From an uncultured Collinsella sp. (lineage in GTDB: Bacteria; Actinomycetota; Coriobacteriia; Coriobacteriales; Coriobacteriaceae), in contig CAADVE010000126.1 in NCBI GenBank assembly GCA_900752425.1, forward strand, positions 1-8,070: a DNA stretch of 8,070 bases, given 5' to 3'. The notes below the pieces were generated by a model that saw nothing but the letters and a program-made list of their open reading frames with translations, was not told the origin of the DNA and did no database searches. Shown piece after piece: positions 1 to 6,246 of the stretch. The first letter of the stretch is position 1. Each line of letters opens with the position of its first letter. Position numbers and translations under genes: made by a program.

Positions 1-596
1 ACGAGGCCGACATGGAGCGCGAGCTTTCCGGCGTGCGCATCGTCGTCGACGCCACGCACCCCTTCGCTACGCTCGCAAGCGGCAACATCCGGGCCGCTTC
101 GCTCGCCGTGGGTGCACGATGTCTGCGCCTTGCGCGCCCGGTCGAGACGCTGCCCAAAGGCGTCGTGCCGGTCGCGTCAATCGCCTGCGCGGCGCGCTTT
201 CTCTCCGAGAACCCGGGTCGCGCGCTTCTCACGACGGGGAGCAAGGAGGTTGCTCCCTACACGCGCGTCGCCGATTACGCGGAGCGCTTCTTCGTGCGTG
301 TGCTCCCGCTGCCCGGTGCTATAACGAAGTGCATCGACGCGGGGTTTTCGCCATCGCACATCATCGGCATGCAGGGGCCCTTCACCCGCGAGCTCAACGA
401 GGCGATGCTTCGGCAGGTGGGCGCCCAGTGGCTTGTGACCAAGGACTCGGGAACCGTAGGCGGCACGGCCGAGAAGCTCGCCGCCGCGCGCGACGCGGGA
501 GCGCGCTGCATCGTGGTCACCCGTCCCGCCGAGGGAGGCGTGGCCCTTTCGCTTCGGGAAGTGGAAGACGCGCTCTTACGGGAGCTCGCGCGCTAG
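1..596 (+). CDS. cbiJ: Precorrin-6A reductase, C-terminal part (5' end outside window)
   Basis: The enzyme reduces the precorrin-6A (or cobalt-precorrin-6A) macrocycle with NAD(P)H in the cytoplasm during cobalamin synthesis. Family motifs are seen in order: VVDATHPFA (about residues 11-19 counted from the Met at 12), LLTTGSK (about 71-77), IIGMQGPFTRELNEAML (about 117-133) and LVTKDSGTVGGTAEKL (about 139-154). They match the CobK/CbiJ pattern of DATHPFA, GPF..ELN and VTK.SG..GG..EK. The frame is open through base 3 (Glu-Ala-Asp before the Met at 12), so that Met is probably internal. CbiJ proteins are usually about 250 residues, and the N-terminal nucleotide-binding segment is missing here, so the gene is cut by the window edge. 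The stop is TAG at 594-596. The gene converges on the exporter operon. Other cobalamin genes to the left are expected but not seen. The family call is firm; whether the cobalt-free or cobalt-bound substrate is used cannot be told. Confidence 0.93.
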   Translation, partial: EADMERELSGVRIVVDATHPFATLASGNIRAASLAVGARCLRLARPVETLPKGVVPVASIACAARFLSENPGRALLTTGSKEVAPYTRVADYAERFFVRVLPLPGAITKCIDAGFSPSHIIGMQGPFTRELNEAMLRQVGAQWLVTKDSGTVGGTAEKLAAARDAGARCIVVTRPAEGGVALSLREVEDALLRELAR

Positions 597-597
597 G

Positions 598-717
598 CGC
601 TCGCCACGCCTGCGCGCCCTCTCGCCCGCGAGGAGGAGCGCCCCGAGCAAGCTCGACCCGTACAAGCCCGTCATCCGCCAATAGCTCGAGGACGAAGCCC
701 GGAACCGGCGCAAGCAG
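598..717 (+). pseudogene. IS21-family transposase (IstA-like) remnant
   Basis: Frame 1 just after the cbiJ stop reads SPARRSAPSKLDPYKPVIRQ, then TAG at 682-684, then LEDEARNRRKQ. This resembles the segment between the helix-turn-helix and the catalytic core of IstA transposases, which commonly reads SKLDPYKP-hydrophobic-x-x-WL-E-(D/E), then RKQRHTA. The in-frame TAG sits where Trp is expected, a one-base change from TGG. Similarity stops at RKQ (717), and the next residues do not continue RHTA. Intact IstA is about 400-500 residues, so only about 35-40 residues remain, with no start, core or IstB partner. The left limit is vague and may lie near 622. The call rests on remembered motif similarity over a short stretch, so it is moderate. 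Confidence 0.55.
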
Positions 718-722
718 CCCTT

Positions 723-799
723 CAATAAGTTGCGGTGAAATAGTGTCTGTTTTTGCTGCTTGATAGCATATTCAGTCCCTAATTCACCGCAACTTGTTG
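723..799. repeat. 77-bp element with 17-bp terminal inverted repeats
   Basis: The left arm at 723-739 (CAATAAGTTGCGGTGAA) and the right arm at 783-799 are reverse complements with one mismatch; the inner 13 bp (727-739 and 783-795) are perfect. The 43-bp middle is AT-rich compared with its flanks and holds a small nested hairpin (TGCT at 757-760 with AGCA at 765-768). The element lies 8 bp past the end of the permease gene and begins 5 bp after the IS21-like similarity ends. It could be a miniature mobile or REP-like repeat, or a bidirectional RNA hairpin at the ends of two convergent genes. The run of U after the stem is poor on both strands (CTTGTTGG on +, CTTATTGAA on -), and the loop is too large for a classic intrinsic terminator. 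No target-site duplication is visible. Confidence 0.7.
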
Positions 800-807
800 G
801 TGGTGGC

Positions 808-2022
808 TTACTGGTAGCGTAGGCATTCCACCGGGTCGAGCTTTGCTGCACGGCGAGCGGGGTAGAAGCCAAAGATTACGCCGATGCCGACCGATACGGC
901 AAACGCGATCAACACTGTTGTAATGGAGAAGCTTGGCGTGATCGTCCCGGTAGCTCCAAACTCGCTCATGATGCCCGAACTTGCGGCAAAGAACGTGAGT
1001 CCCCATGCCAGCAGATAGCCAATCAGGACACCCAACAGTCCGCCGGTGACGCACAGCGCCGAGGACTCGGCCAAAAACTGCGCAGTGATATCGCGACGAC
1101 TTGCGCCCAGGGCACGGCGAATGCCGATCTCACGGATGCGCTCAGTCACGTTGGTGAGCATCATATTCATAATGCCGATACCGCCGACAAGCAGCGAGAT
1201 GCTGGCGACAGCGCCCATGATGAGCGAGAACGCGCCCATAAAGGAGTTGAGTGCATCGATGGCGCTTTTCATGGAGGTCGCCGATACACTGTCGTACTCA
1301 TCATCCTCCGCGATGCCCTTCATTGCGCGCACCTTGGACTCGATGGTCTTACAAAGCTCGTCCATGTCTGTGCCCTCGGCGGCAAGAGCTGTCACGCTGG
1401 GGAATGAAGGATTTTCGTCGCCAAACAGGCCTGAGATGGTTTCGCGCGGCATATACAGCGTGAGCGAGCCCATGGAGTCGTTGACGCCATCAATCACACC
1501 TACAATCTGCACCTCGCCGTTGGACACCTTGATGGTTTTCCCCAGCGCATCCTGTTCGTTGCCGTAAAGCTGATCGGCGCCGCCGCGGCTGATGAGCGCC
1601 ACGCGCGAGCCTGATTGGGACTCGGCCTGGGAATAGGTGCGCCCCGCAACGAGCTTGCTGGCCCCCACGGCGTCGAGCATGTCGCTATCGACACCCTGTG
1701 CCATGACGGTATAGCTTTTATCGCCGGTCTTATACTCGGTATACGCGCTGTCGACAATGCCGATCTGCTCTATCTGCGGCACCAGTTTTTGAAGCTTCTC
1801 GATGTCGGACTCGGTGAGTTCTTGCGACGAATAGATTTGCACCATGCGTGCCGCATTGAGGCCCAGACTGTTGACCAGGCTGTTTTGGATGCCGCCGATG
1901 AGCGAAGTCATGGCGATAACCGAGGCGATGCCGATGACAATGCCCAGGATGGTGAGCAGGCTGCGCCCCTTGTTGGCTTCGAGCGAGTGAAGGGCTTCCT
2001 GGATGAGATCGCGGGCGCTCAT
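808..2022 (-). CDS. ABC transporter permease, MacB/FtsX type
   Basis: This 404-residue membrane subunit belongs to a MacB-like export pump. A short cytoplasmic N-terminus (ALHSLEANKGR) leads into a first membrane segment at about 21-44. A large extracytoplasmic MacB_PCD-type domain follows at about 45-260. Three more segments lie at about 264-288, 318-345 and 366-388. Hallmarks are the cytoplasmic loop TERIREIGIRRALGA (293-307), which contacts the ATPase in this superfamily, and the C-terminal PARRAAKLDPVECLRYQ (388-404). Four membrane spans with the big domain after the first span is the type VII ABC arrangement. The start overlaps the ATPase stop as ATGA (2019-2022), with AAAGGAG at 2030-2036 seven bases upstream, so the two are translationally coupled. 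Length is normal for Gram-positive members (about 390-410). Relatives include B. subtilis YknZ. The substrate cannot be read from sequence. Confidence 0.93.
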   Translation of the reverse strand: MSARDLIQEALHSLEANKGRSLLTILGIVIGIASVIAMTSLIGGIQNSLVNSLGLNAARMVQIYSSQELTESDIEKLQKLVPQIEQIGIVDSAYTEYKTGDKSYTVMAQGVDSDMLDAVGASKLVAGRTYSQAESQSGSRVALISRGGADQLYGNEQDALGKTIKVSNGEVQIVGVIDGVNDSMGSLTLYMPRETISGLFGDENPSFPSVTALAAEGTDMDELCKTIESKVRAMKGIAEDDEYDSVSATSMKSAIDALNSFMGAFSLIMGAVASISLLVGGIGIMNMMLTNVTERIREIGIRRALGASRRDITAQFLAESSALCVTGGLLGVLIGYLLAWGLTFFAASSGIMSEFGATGTITPSFSITTVLIAFAVSVGIGVIFGFYPARRAAKLDPVECLRYQ

Positions 2023-2792
2023 GCCATCTCTCCTTTCGGCGGGTTGGCGGAGGCGGAAATCTTGGGCAGGCTATCTACGGCGCTGCGCAGGGTCCGCGGT
2101 GCATGTGGAATATACGCGCCGTCGTGAATGCGACCGTCGCGGATGGTCACGGCACGGTCGGCCTCGGCGGCGATGCCGGGGTCGTGTGTGATAAGCACGA
2201 TGGTTTTGCCGCGCTTCCGGAGCTTATGGAAGGTCTCCATCACAAGCGCTCCGGTCGCGGAGTCTAGGTTTCCCGTTGGCTCATCGGCCAGAATGATGGG
2301 CGGGTCATTGACGAGGGCGCGCGCGATGGCGACGCGCTGCATCTGGCCGCCCGAGAGCTCGGATATGCGGTGGTCCCAGTGGTCGACGGGCAGCGTGACG
2401 GCCTGCAGCGCGTGCACGGCGCGCATTTCGCGCTGGCTGCGGGGCACATTGGTGTAGGCCAGCGGCAGCATGACGTTTTCGATAACCGACAGGCGCGGCA
2501 GCAGGTTGAAGCTCTGAAAGACAAAACCAATGCTCAGGGCGCGGACTTCGGTGAGCTCGTCATCATCGAGCTCGGCCACGTTGAGCCCTTGCAGGTAGTA
2601 GTCGCCCGCCGTCGGCTTATCCAGGCAGCCTAGGATGTTCATGAGCGTTGACTTGCCCGAGCCCGAGGGGCCGGTAATGGCGACGAATTCGCCGGGATTT
2701 ACCGCCAGGCTCACGTTGTGCAGGATGTGGGCGCACCCCGCCTCGCTCTCAAAGATGCGGTGCACGTTGCGGATGTCGATAACGGGACGCAT
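2019..2792 (-). CDS. ABC transporter ATP-binding protein, MacB/LolD type
   Basis: This 257-residue cytoplasmic ATPase powers the adjacent permease. All nucleotide-binding motifs are intact: Walker A GPSGSGKST (41-49), Q-loop Gln93 in VFQSFNLLP, signature LSGGQMQRVAIARAL (146-160), Walker B IILADEP (166-172), D-loop NLDS (175-178) and switch His203 in ITHD. SFNLLPRLSVIENVMLPL and ADEPTGNLDS are typical of the LolD/MacB/FtsE branch. About 35 residues follow the core (after 222), Ser/Pro-rich and of unknown role. The start ATG overlaps the upstream TAA as TAATG (2790-2794), with a weak AAGGG about nine bases before it, so translation probably depends on coupling to the fusion-protein gene. The nearest described arrangement is YknXYZ or MacAB; the cargo is unknown. 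Confidence 0.95.
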   Translation of the reverse strand: MRPVIDIRNVHRIFESEAGCAHILHNVSLAVNPGEFVAITGPSGSGKSTLMNILGCLDKPTAGDYYLQGLNVAELDDDELTEVRALSIGFVFQSFNLLPRLSVIENVMLPLAYTNVPRSQREMRAVHALQAVTLPVDHWDHRISELSGGQMQRVAIARALVNDPPIILADEPTGNLDSATGALVMETFHKLRKRGKTIVLITHDPGIAAEADRAVTIRDGRIHDGAYIPHAPRTLRSAVDSLPKISASANPPKGEMA

Positions 2793-4231
2793 TACATGCC
2801 CTTGTCGGCAGACATACTGCCCGAATCCGCGCCGTAGCCGCCGTCAGCCGTTGCGTCCGCTCCGGTGTCCATGAAGAGGGTGTCGCCATCGCGCAGCTTG
2901 GTAACCGGCACGTTGGGATTGATCTCGTTGCCCTGGTCGTCGCGCTTGACCTGTGTCTTGCCGACTACGGCTTCGTTGTCGTTTTGCGTCACGACGGTCA
3001 CCTTCACGCGACGGGTTTGCTTGCCCTCGTCATCAGTCACCACGTTGACGTAATAGTGTTCGCCGTCTTCGGTCATGAGCGCCATCGTCGGCACCATTAC
3101 CACGTCGTCGAGCTGCTCGGTCACCACCGATACCTCGGCCGTCATGCCCGGCTTCAGGCGCGCGTCTGGCGCCTCGATGAGAATGTCGACGTTAAAGGTT
3201 ACGCTGCCGCCGCCACCGTTGGCGGCGTCGGAGTTTGCCACCGACGCGATAGCCGTGACGGTGCCCTGGCTCACGATATCGGGAAACGCGGGATACGTGA
3301 CGTTGGCGCTCTGCCCAACAGCGATCTTGGCGATGTCCTTTTCGCCCACCTGCACGGTCACCTTCATCTTAGATAGGTCGGCGATCTGCATGCACTGCTT
3401 GCCGCCACTCGTATCGCTTTCGCCCATGATCATGCCGCCTGTTACCGTGGCGCCCACCTTGGCGTTGAGCTCCACGATGCTGCCCGAACTCGGCGCTGTA
3501 ACCGTACGGCCGGCGGCCTTGGCGTTCGCCTGATCGAGGTTTGCCTGGGCCGATGCGAGGCTGCGCTGCGCGGCAGATACGGCGTTCGTGTCGCCGGACG
3601 CAGTGGGGGCGCCTGCCGCTGCGGCGGAAGCTTCATCGACATCCGTCGTTGGGGTGGCCTGCGCGGCAGCTGAGGCTTTCTGCGCGTTGGCGAGGTCTTC
3701 CTGAGCGGCTGCAACTGCACGTTGCGCCTCGGCAACGTTGCGATCGAGCTCGTCGTTTTTAATGGTCAGAAGCACGTCGCCCTCGTTGACGGATTGGCCT
3801 GCCTGCACGTTGATAGAATCGACCGTGCCGTCGACAGAAGGGGAGACCACTGAGGACGAAATGGGTTTGAGCTGGCCTTTCGCCTCGACCGTTGTGGTAA
3901 ACGTGCCCTCGGTCACCATGTCGGTCACAGGTCCGCTAGCGCCCTGAGGCTGCGCATTGATAACCAGGGTTGCGATAACGGCAATGAGCGCGATGGCACC
4001 TACGACGCCAGCGGCAATACCGCGTCGAATCAGCTTTTTGCGTCGACGTTCGGCACGTTTTGCCTTGAGCTTGGTATATGCCTCTTCATCGGAAATCTCG
4101 GCCGTATCGTTCGCGCGTCCGTCCTGCTTATCGGCATGTACGTCTGTAATCAGAGGAATCGTTTCGGTGGGACCTTCGAGCGTGTGCTCGGTATCATCCG
4201 GGCCCGGGGTGATGGTGGGGACATTCGGCAT
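2792..4231 (-). CDS. HlyD/MacA-family membrane-fusion (adaptor) protein
   Basis: With the start chosen here the protein has 479 residues. It has a long acidic cytoplasmic N-terminus (1-55), a basic cluster KAKRAERRRKKLIRR (56-70) and one membrane anchor (about 71-92). Outside the membrane come a lipoyl half (about 128-160), a helical hairpin rich in Ala, Gln and Asp (about 161-241), the second lipoyl half (about 242-270), a beta-barrel (about 288-372) and a membrane-proximal domain (about 375-455) with a Gly/Ser/Asp-rich tail. This is the RND/MacA adaptor order. The helical hairpin carries a low-complexity Pro/Thr/Ala linker (about 191-215) at its tip and is short, which fits a monoderm cell with no outer-membrane channel to reach. 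The Met at 4231 has AAAGGAG five bases upstream. A Met 21 codons earlier (4294) lies inside a hairpin and lacks such a site, so it was rejected. It is the first gene of the exporter operon and overlaps the ATPase start. Confidence 0.9.
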   Translation of the reverse strand: MPNVPTITPGPDDTEHTLEGPTETIPLITDVHADKQDGRANDTAEISDEEAYTKLKAKRAERRRKKLIRRGIAAGVVGAIALIAVIATLVINAQPQGASGPVTDMVTEGTFTTTVEAKGQLKPISSSVVSPSVDGTVDSINVQAGQSVNEGDVLLTIKNDELDRNVAEAQRAVAAAQEDLANAQKASAAAQATPTTDVDEASAAAAGAPTASGDTNAVSAAQRSLASAQANLDQANAKAAGRTVTAPSSGSIVELNAKVGATVTGGMIMGESDTSGGKQCMQIADLSKMKVTVQVGEKDIAKIAVGQSANVTYPAFPDIVSQGTVTAIASVANSDAANGGGGSVTFNVDILIEAPDARLKPGMTAEVSVVTEQLDDVVMVPTMALMTEDGEHYYVNVVTDDEGKQTRRVKVTVVTQNDNEAVVGKTQVKRDDQGNEINPNVPVTKLRDGDTLFMDTGADATADGGYGADSGSMSADKGM

Positions 4232-4236
4232 AGCGT

Positions 4237-4243
4237 CTCCTTT
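4237..4243 (-). promoter_or_regulatory. Ribosome binding site of the adaptor gene
   Basis: AAAGGAG is followed by five bases (ACGCT) and ATG at 4231-4229. This near-consensus site decides the start of the fusion-protein gene over the in-frame ATG at 4294. Confidence 0.8.
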
Positions 4244-4261
4244 ATAGAAAGAACCTCGATA

Positions 4262-4267
4262 ATTATA
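4262..4267 (-). promoter_or_regulatory. Possible -10 box of the exporter operon
   Basis: The minus strand reads TATAAT 31 bases before the adaptor ATG, giving a predicted leader of about 25 nt that includes the ribosome binding site. No good -35 is seen: the place where it should be is occupied by the GC-rich arm of an inverted repeat (GCCCGC). If this is a promoter, it may need an activator or be controlled by a protein binding the repeat. Confidence 0.4.
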
Positions 4268-4294
4268 TGCGCCCACCGGTTGGGGCGGGCGCAT
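4267..4294 (-). terminator. GC-rich hairpin between transpeptidase and exporter genes
   Basis: The arms ATGCGCCC (4267-4274) and GGGCGCAT (4287-4294) pair perfectly, and two more G-C pairs form inside after one mismatch. The hairpin begins about 70 nt after the transpeptidase stop on the minus strand. It is followed by ATAATTATC rather than a clean U-run, so it is a weak intrinsic terminator at best. It overlaps the last base of the TATAAT box and covers the -35 position, so an operator role is a real alternative. Confidence 0.45.
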
Positions 4295-4363
4295 AGGACG
4301 GTTTCTTTCGGAACTGTTAGATTGGTCGCAGCAGCTCCACGTTGTAGGAATGCGCGCGTTGCA

Positions 4364-6097
4364 CTACGAGTGGACAACCACGCACAGGCCGACTTTGATG
4401 CAATCGTGCAGTGCCTTGGCATCGGCCAGGCGCAGGTTGATGCAGCCGTGGCTACCGCACCATTTATAGGACTCGGCATTATCGAAGCTCTTGTCGTTTT
4501 GCCAGGTGGCATCGTGGAAGCCGATCATGTTGCCCTCAAACGGCATCCAGTAGCTCACCGGGCTCTCATATTTGGGCTTACCGGTCTCGGGGTCCTTGGC
4601 TCCGATCAGGGTACTGCCGCCGTCGTTGCTGTTGATCTGCCACACGCCTTCGGGGGTGGCGTCTTCGCCCGGTTTGCCCGAGATAAAGTTGGCCTCCCAA
4701 ACGATATTACCGTTCTCGTCATAATAGCGCGCGTGCTGCTCGGACAGGTCGACGTCGATATACGCCTTCCAGTCGGGCTCTCCCTTTGCGGTAAAGGTGT
4801 CGGCCTTCTGGGAGTACTTGATCTCGATCTCGCCGGTCTGCTTGTTGTTAATGGCGTCCTCGACCTGCTTGGCGAGCGAGCTGCTGTCGATGGACCAACC
4901 AAAGTCGCCGCCTTCGACGGCGCACTGCTTGCCATCGGCGCGCGTCCACCAGCGAGTGGAGCCCACGGTATTAAAGCCGTTGGCGAGGTCTGCTGCCCAG
5001 TTGCTGATCTGGGAGGTGTCGAGTGTGGGGTTTGCAGGGTCGGCAAAGCTGATCCACTGCAGCACCGAGCTGCCGTCGACCTTGCCGGCATCCTCGCCGT
5101 TGAGCTTAAGGGTCACGTTGACGCCCAGGAAGTTGTTGGCGGCATCGCATGCGGCCTGAATCTGATCATCTGTCAGCGTTCCATTGAGCGGCTCATAGGC
5201 ATCGTTGCCGAGCTTCGAAAGATCTACGGTCTCGGCCAGCGAGGCAAGCTCGAGCTCGGCATACTTAATGACATGCTCGCGGTTGAGTTTTTCGTTGGAG
5301 CGTGCCTTCTCGACGGTAAACTTGCCCGCTTGCTCGTCATAGGAGCTATTGGCCTCGAACGTGCCCGAACGCCCCTCGTTAAACTCGTCGATGGCGGCGC
5401 CCAGATCCTTCTCAAACTTCTTTTGGTCAAAGGTGTCGGAGAGCATGGACAGGTCGACGCCTTGATCAAGATCGACTTCGTTGGAGGTAGCGGTTGTTTT
5501 GGTCTTGCCACTTAAGGATTCCACAAGGCGGACCGGCCATACAAAGGCTTCGTTGTGGCTGATAATCTCTTTTGCTGCAGCTTCACCGTCGACGATGGGT
5601 TCATCGGACTCGGGCTGATAGGTCCAGCTAAAGTCATCGCCTGTCACGGCGAGCTTATAGTGCTTCCACGCGGAGTTGACCTTGGTGGCGGCAGACGTGG
5701 CGTTGGAGAACGAGACATCCACGCCGGCGATGGTGGTGTTGGGGTAGGCTAGCTGCGAAAACGCTACGACGCCTACGATATAGACAATGACGATAAGACC
5801 CAGGATGACAAAGAGCGTCGTCTTTTTGCCCGACTTATTGTTGCCGGCGGACTTGCGCGCGGGGCCGCGATCGCCTCGAGCGTGCGTGGGGGTCTGCTTG
5901 GGCGCATTGCCGTTTGCCTGGCGCTGCTGACGTTGTTGACGCTGCTGTCGCTGTTGGTTCGGGCGTTGGGAAGCGTTTGCTGCACTACGCTGCTGACCGT
6001 GGCTCGGCGCGATAGGACGCGGCGATTGAACGCCTCCGGTGTGCCTGCTCGGCTGCTGCGGATCGGGAATCAGTTGAGTTCGATCGTTTTGCGACAT
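4364..6097 (-). CDS. Membrane-anchored L,D-transpeptidase (YkuD domain)
   Basis: This enzyme forms 3-3 cross-links in peptidoglycan, or attaches proteins to it, outside the membrane. It has 577 residues. The cytoplasmic N-terminus (1-92) is rich in Gln, Arg, Pro and Asn with a QQR repeat (47-60). One membrane span follows (about 93-115). The region from about 120 to 440 resembles the peptidoglycan-binding/substrate domains (PG_binding_4 type) often found before YkuD in Gram-positives. The catalytic YkuD domain (about 443-577) carries GFHD (His528) and SHGCINLR (549-556), with the nucleophile Cys552 present. An ATG nine bases upstream (6106) is possible, but GAAGGA at 6108-6113 sits only one base before it and ten before 6097, so 6097 is preferred. 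The gene lies between a terminator and a hairpin and is probably transcribed alone. The catalytic call is firm; the exact cross-link made is not shown by sequence. Confidence 0.93.
   Translation of the reverse strand: MSQNDRTQLIPDPQQPSRHTGGVQSPRPIAPSHGQQRSAANASQRPNQQRQQRQQRQQRQANGNAPKQTPTHARGDRGPARKSAGNNKSGKKTTLFVILGLIVIVYIVGVVAFSQLAYPNTTIAGVDVSFSNATSAATKVNSAWKHYKLAVTGDDFSWTYQPESDEPIVDGEAAAKEIISHNEAFVWPVRLVESLSGKTKTTATSNEVDLDQGVDLSMLSDTFDQKKFEKDLGAAIDEFNEGRSGTFEANSSYDEQAGKFTVEKARSNEKLNREHVIKYAELELASLAETVDLSKLGNDAYEPLNGTLTDDQIQAACDAANNFLGVNVTLKLNGEDAGKVDGSSVLQWISFADPANPTLDTSQISNWAADLANGFNTVGSTRWWTRADGKQCAVEGGDFGWSIDSSSLAKQVEDAINNKQTGEIEIKYSQKADTFTAKGEPDWKAYIDVDLSEQHARYYDENGNIVWEANFISGKPGEDATPEGVWQINSNDGGSTLIGAKDPETGKPKYESPVSYWMPFEGNMIGFHDATWQNDKSFDNAESYKWCGSHGCINLRLADAKALHDCIKVGLCVVVHS
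5924..5959 (-). repeat. Four imperfect 9-bp tandem repeats inside the transpeptidase gene
   Basis: Units at 5924-5932, 5933-5941, 5942-5950 and 5951-5959 are variants of CTGCTGACG on the plus strand. On the coding strand they encode NQQ, RQQ, RQQ, RQQ in the cytoplasmic tail. Units of nine bases keep the reading frame if copies are gained or lost. Confidence 0.8.
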
Positions 6098-6107
6098 CGT
6101 ATGCATA

Positions 6108-6113
6108 TCCTTC
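6108..6113 (-). promoter_or_regulatory. Ribosome binding site of the L,D-transpeptidase gene
   Basis: GAAGGA lies ten bases before the ATG at 6097 but only one base before the in-frame ATG at 6106. The spacing favours the downstream start, which begins MSQNDRTQ. Confidence 0.6.
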
Positions 6114-6154
6114 GATTTTCGCCTTGCGGTTCATCGTGTTTTTACTGGGCTTGC

Positions 6155-6160
6155 ATTATA
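6155..6160 (-). promoter_or_regulatory. Probable -10 box of the L,D-transpeptidase gene
   Basis: A perfect TATAAT on the minus strand lies about 58 bases before the chosen start, just downstream of the serine dehydratase terminator. The -35 region at 16-18 bp spacing (around ACCACA, 6178-6183) is poor. Position and AT content support a promoter here; the strength is uncertain. Confidence 0.5.
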
Positions 6161-6201
6161 GCGATTGCCCTGCTGTTTGTGGTACGGAAACGGTGGCATT
6201 C

Positions 6202-6228
6202 AAAAGAGGTGGGACATTTGTCCCACCT
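6202..6228 (-). terminator. Intrinsic terminator of the L-serine dehydratase gene
   Basis: On the minus strand AGGTGGGAC, a four-base loop AAAT, then GTCCCACCT form a perfect 9-bp stem (6207-6228), followed by CTTTT (6206-6202). It starts 18 bases after the gene's stop codon. The other strand has only TTT after the stem, so the direction is clear. Confidence 0.85.
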
Positions 6229-6246
6229 TTGAGTCATTCTTTGCCG

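Noticed and set aside
119..763. 214-codon plus-strand frame overlapping cbiJ
   Set aside because: It is an Arg/Ala-rich out-of-frame shadow of cbiJ, which itself carries clear family motifs.
723..799. Classic Rho-independent terminator for cbiJ or the exporter operon
   Set aside because: The loop is 43 bases and no real U-run follows on either strand. A termination role is possible but not the best description.
576..872. 98-codon minus-strand frame across the cbiJ/permease junction
   Set aside because: It overlaps the end of the permease gene, the inverted-repeat element and the end of cbiJ. It has no conserved motif and no convincing ribosome binding site.
1046..1567. 173-codon plus-strand frame inside the permease gene
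   Set aside because: It is antisense to a clear MacB-type permease, Ser/Met-rich, and has no recognisable domain.
4232..4294. N-terminal extension of the adaptor protein by 21 residues (Met at 4294)
   Set aside because: The extension reads through a hairpin and a TATAAT box, and the internal Met at 4231 has a near-perfect ribosome binding site at ideal spacing.
4136..5515. 459-codon open frame on the plus strand
   Set aside because: It lies antisense to the transpeptidase and adaptor genes, has no family motif or ribosome binding site, and is explained by codon bias of the opposite strand.
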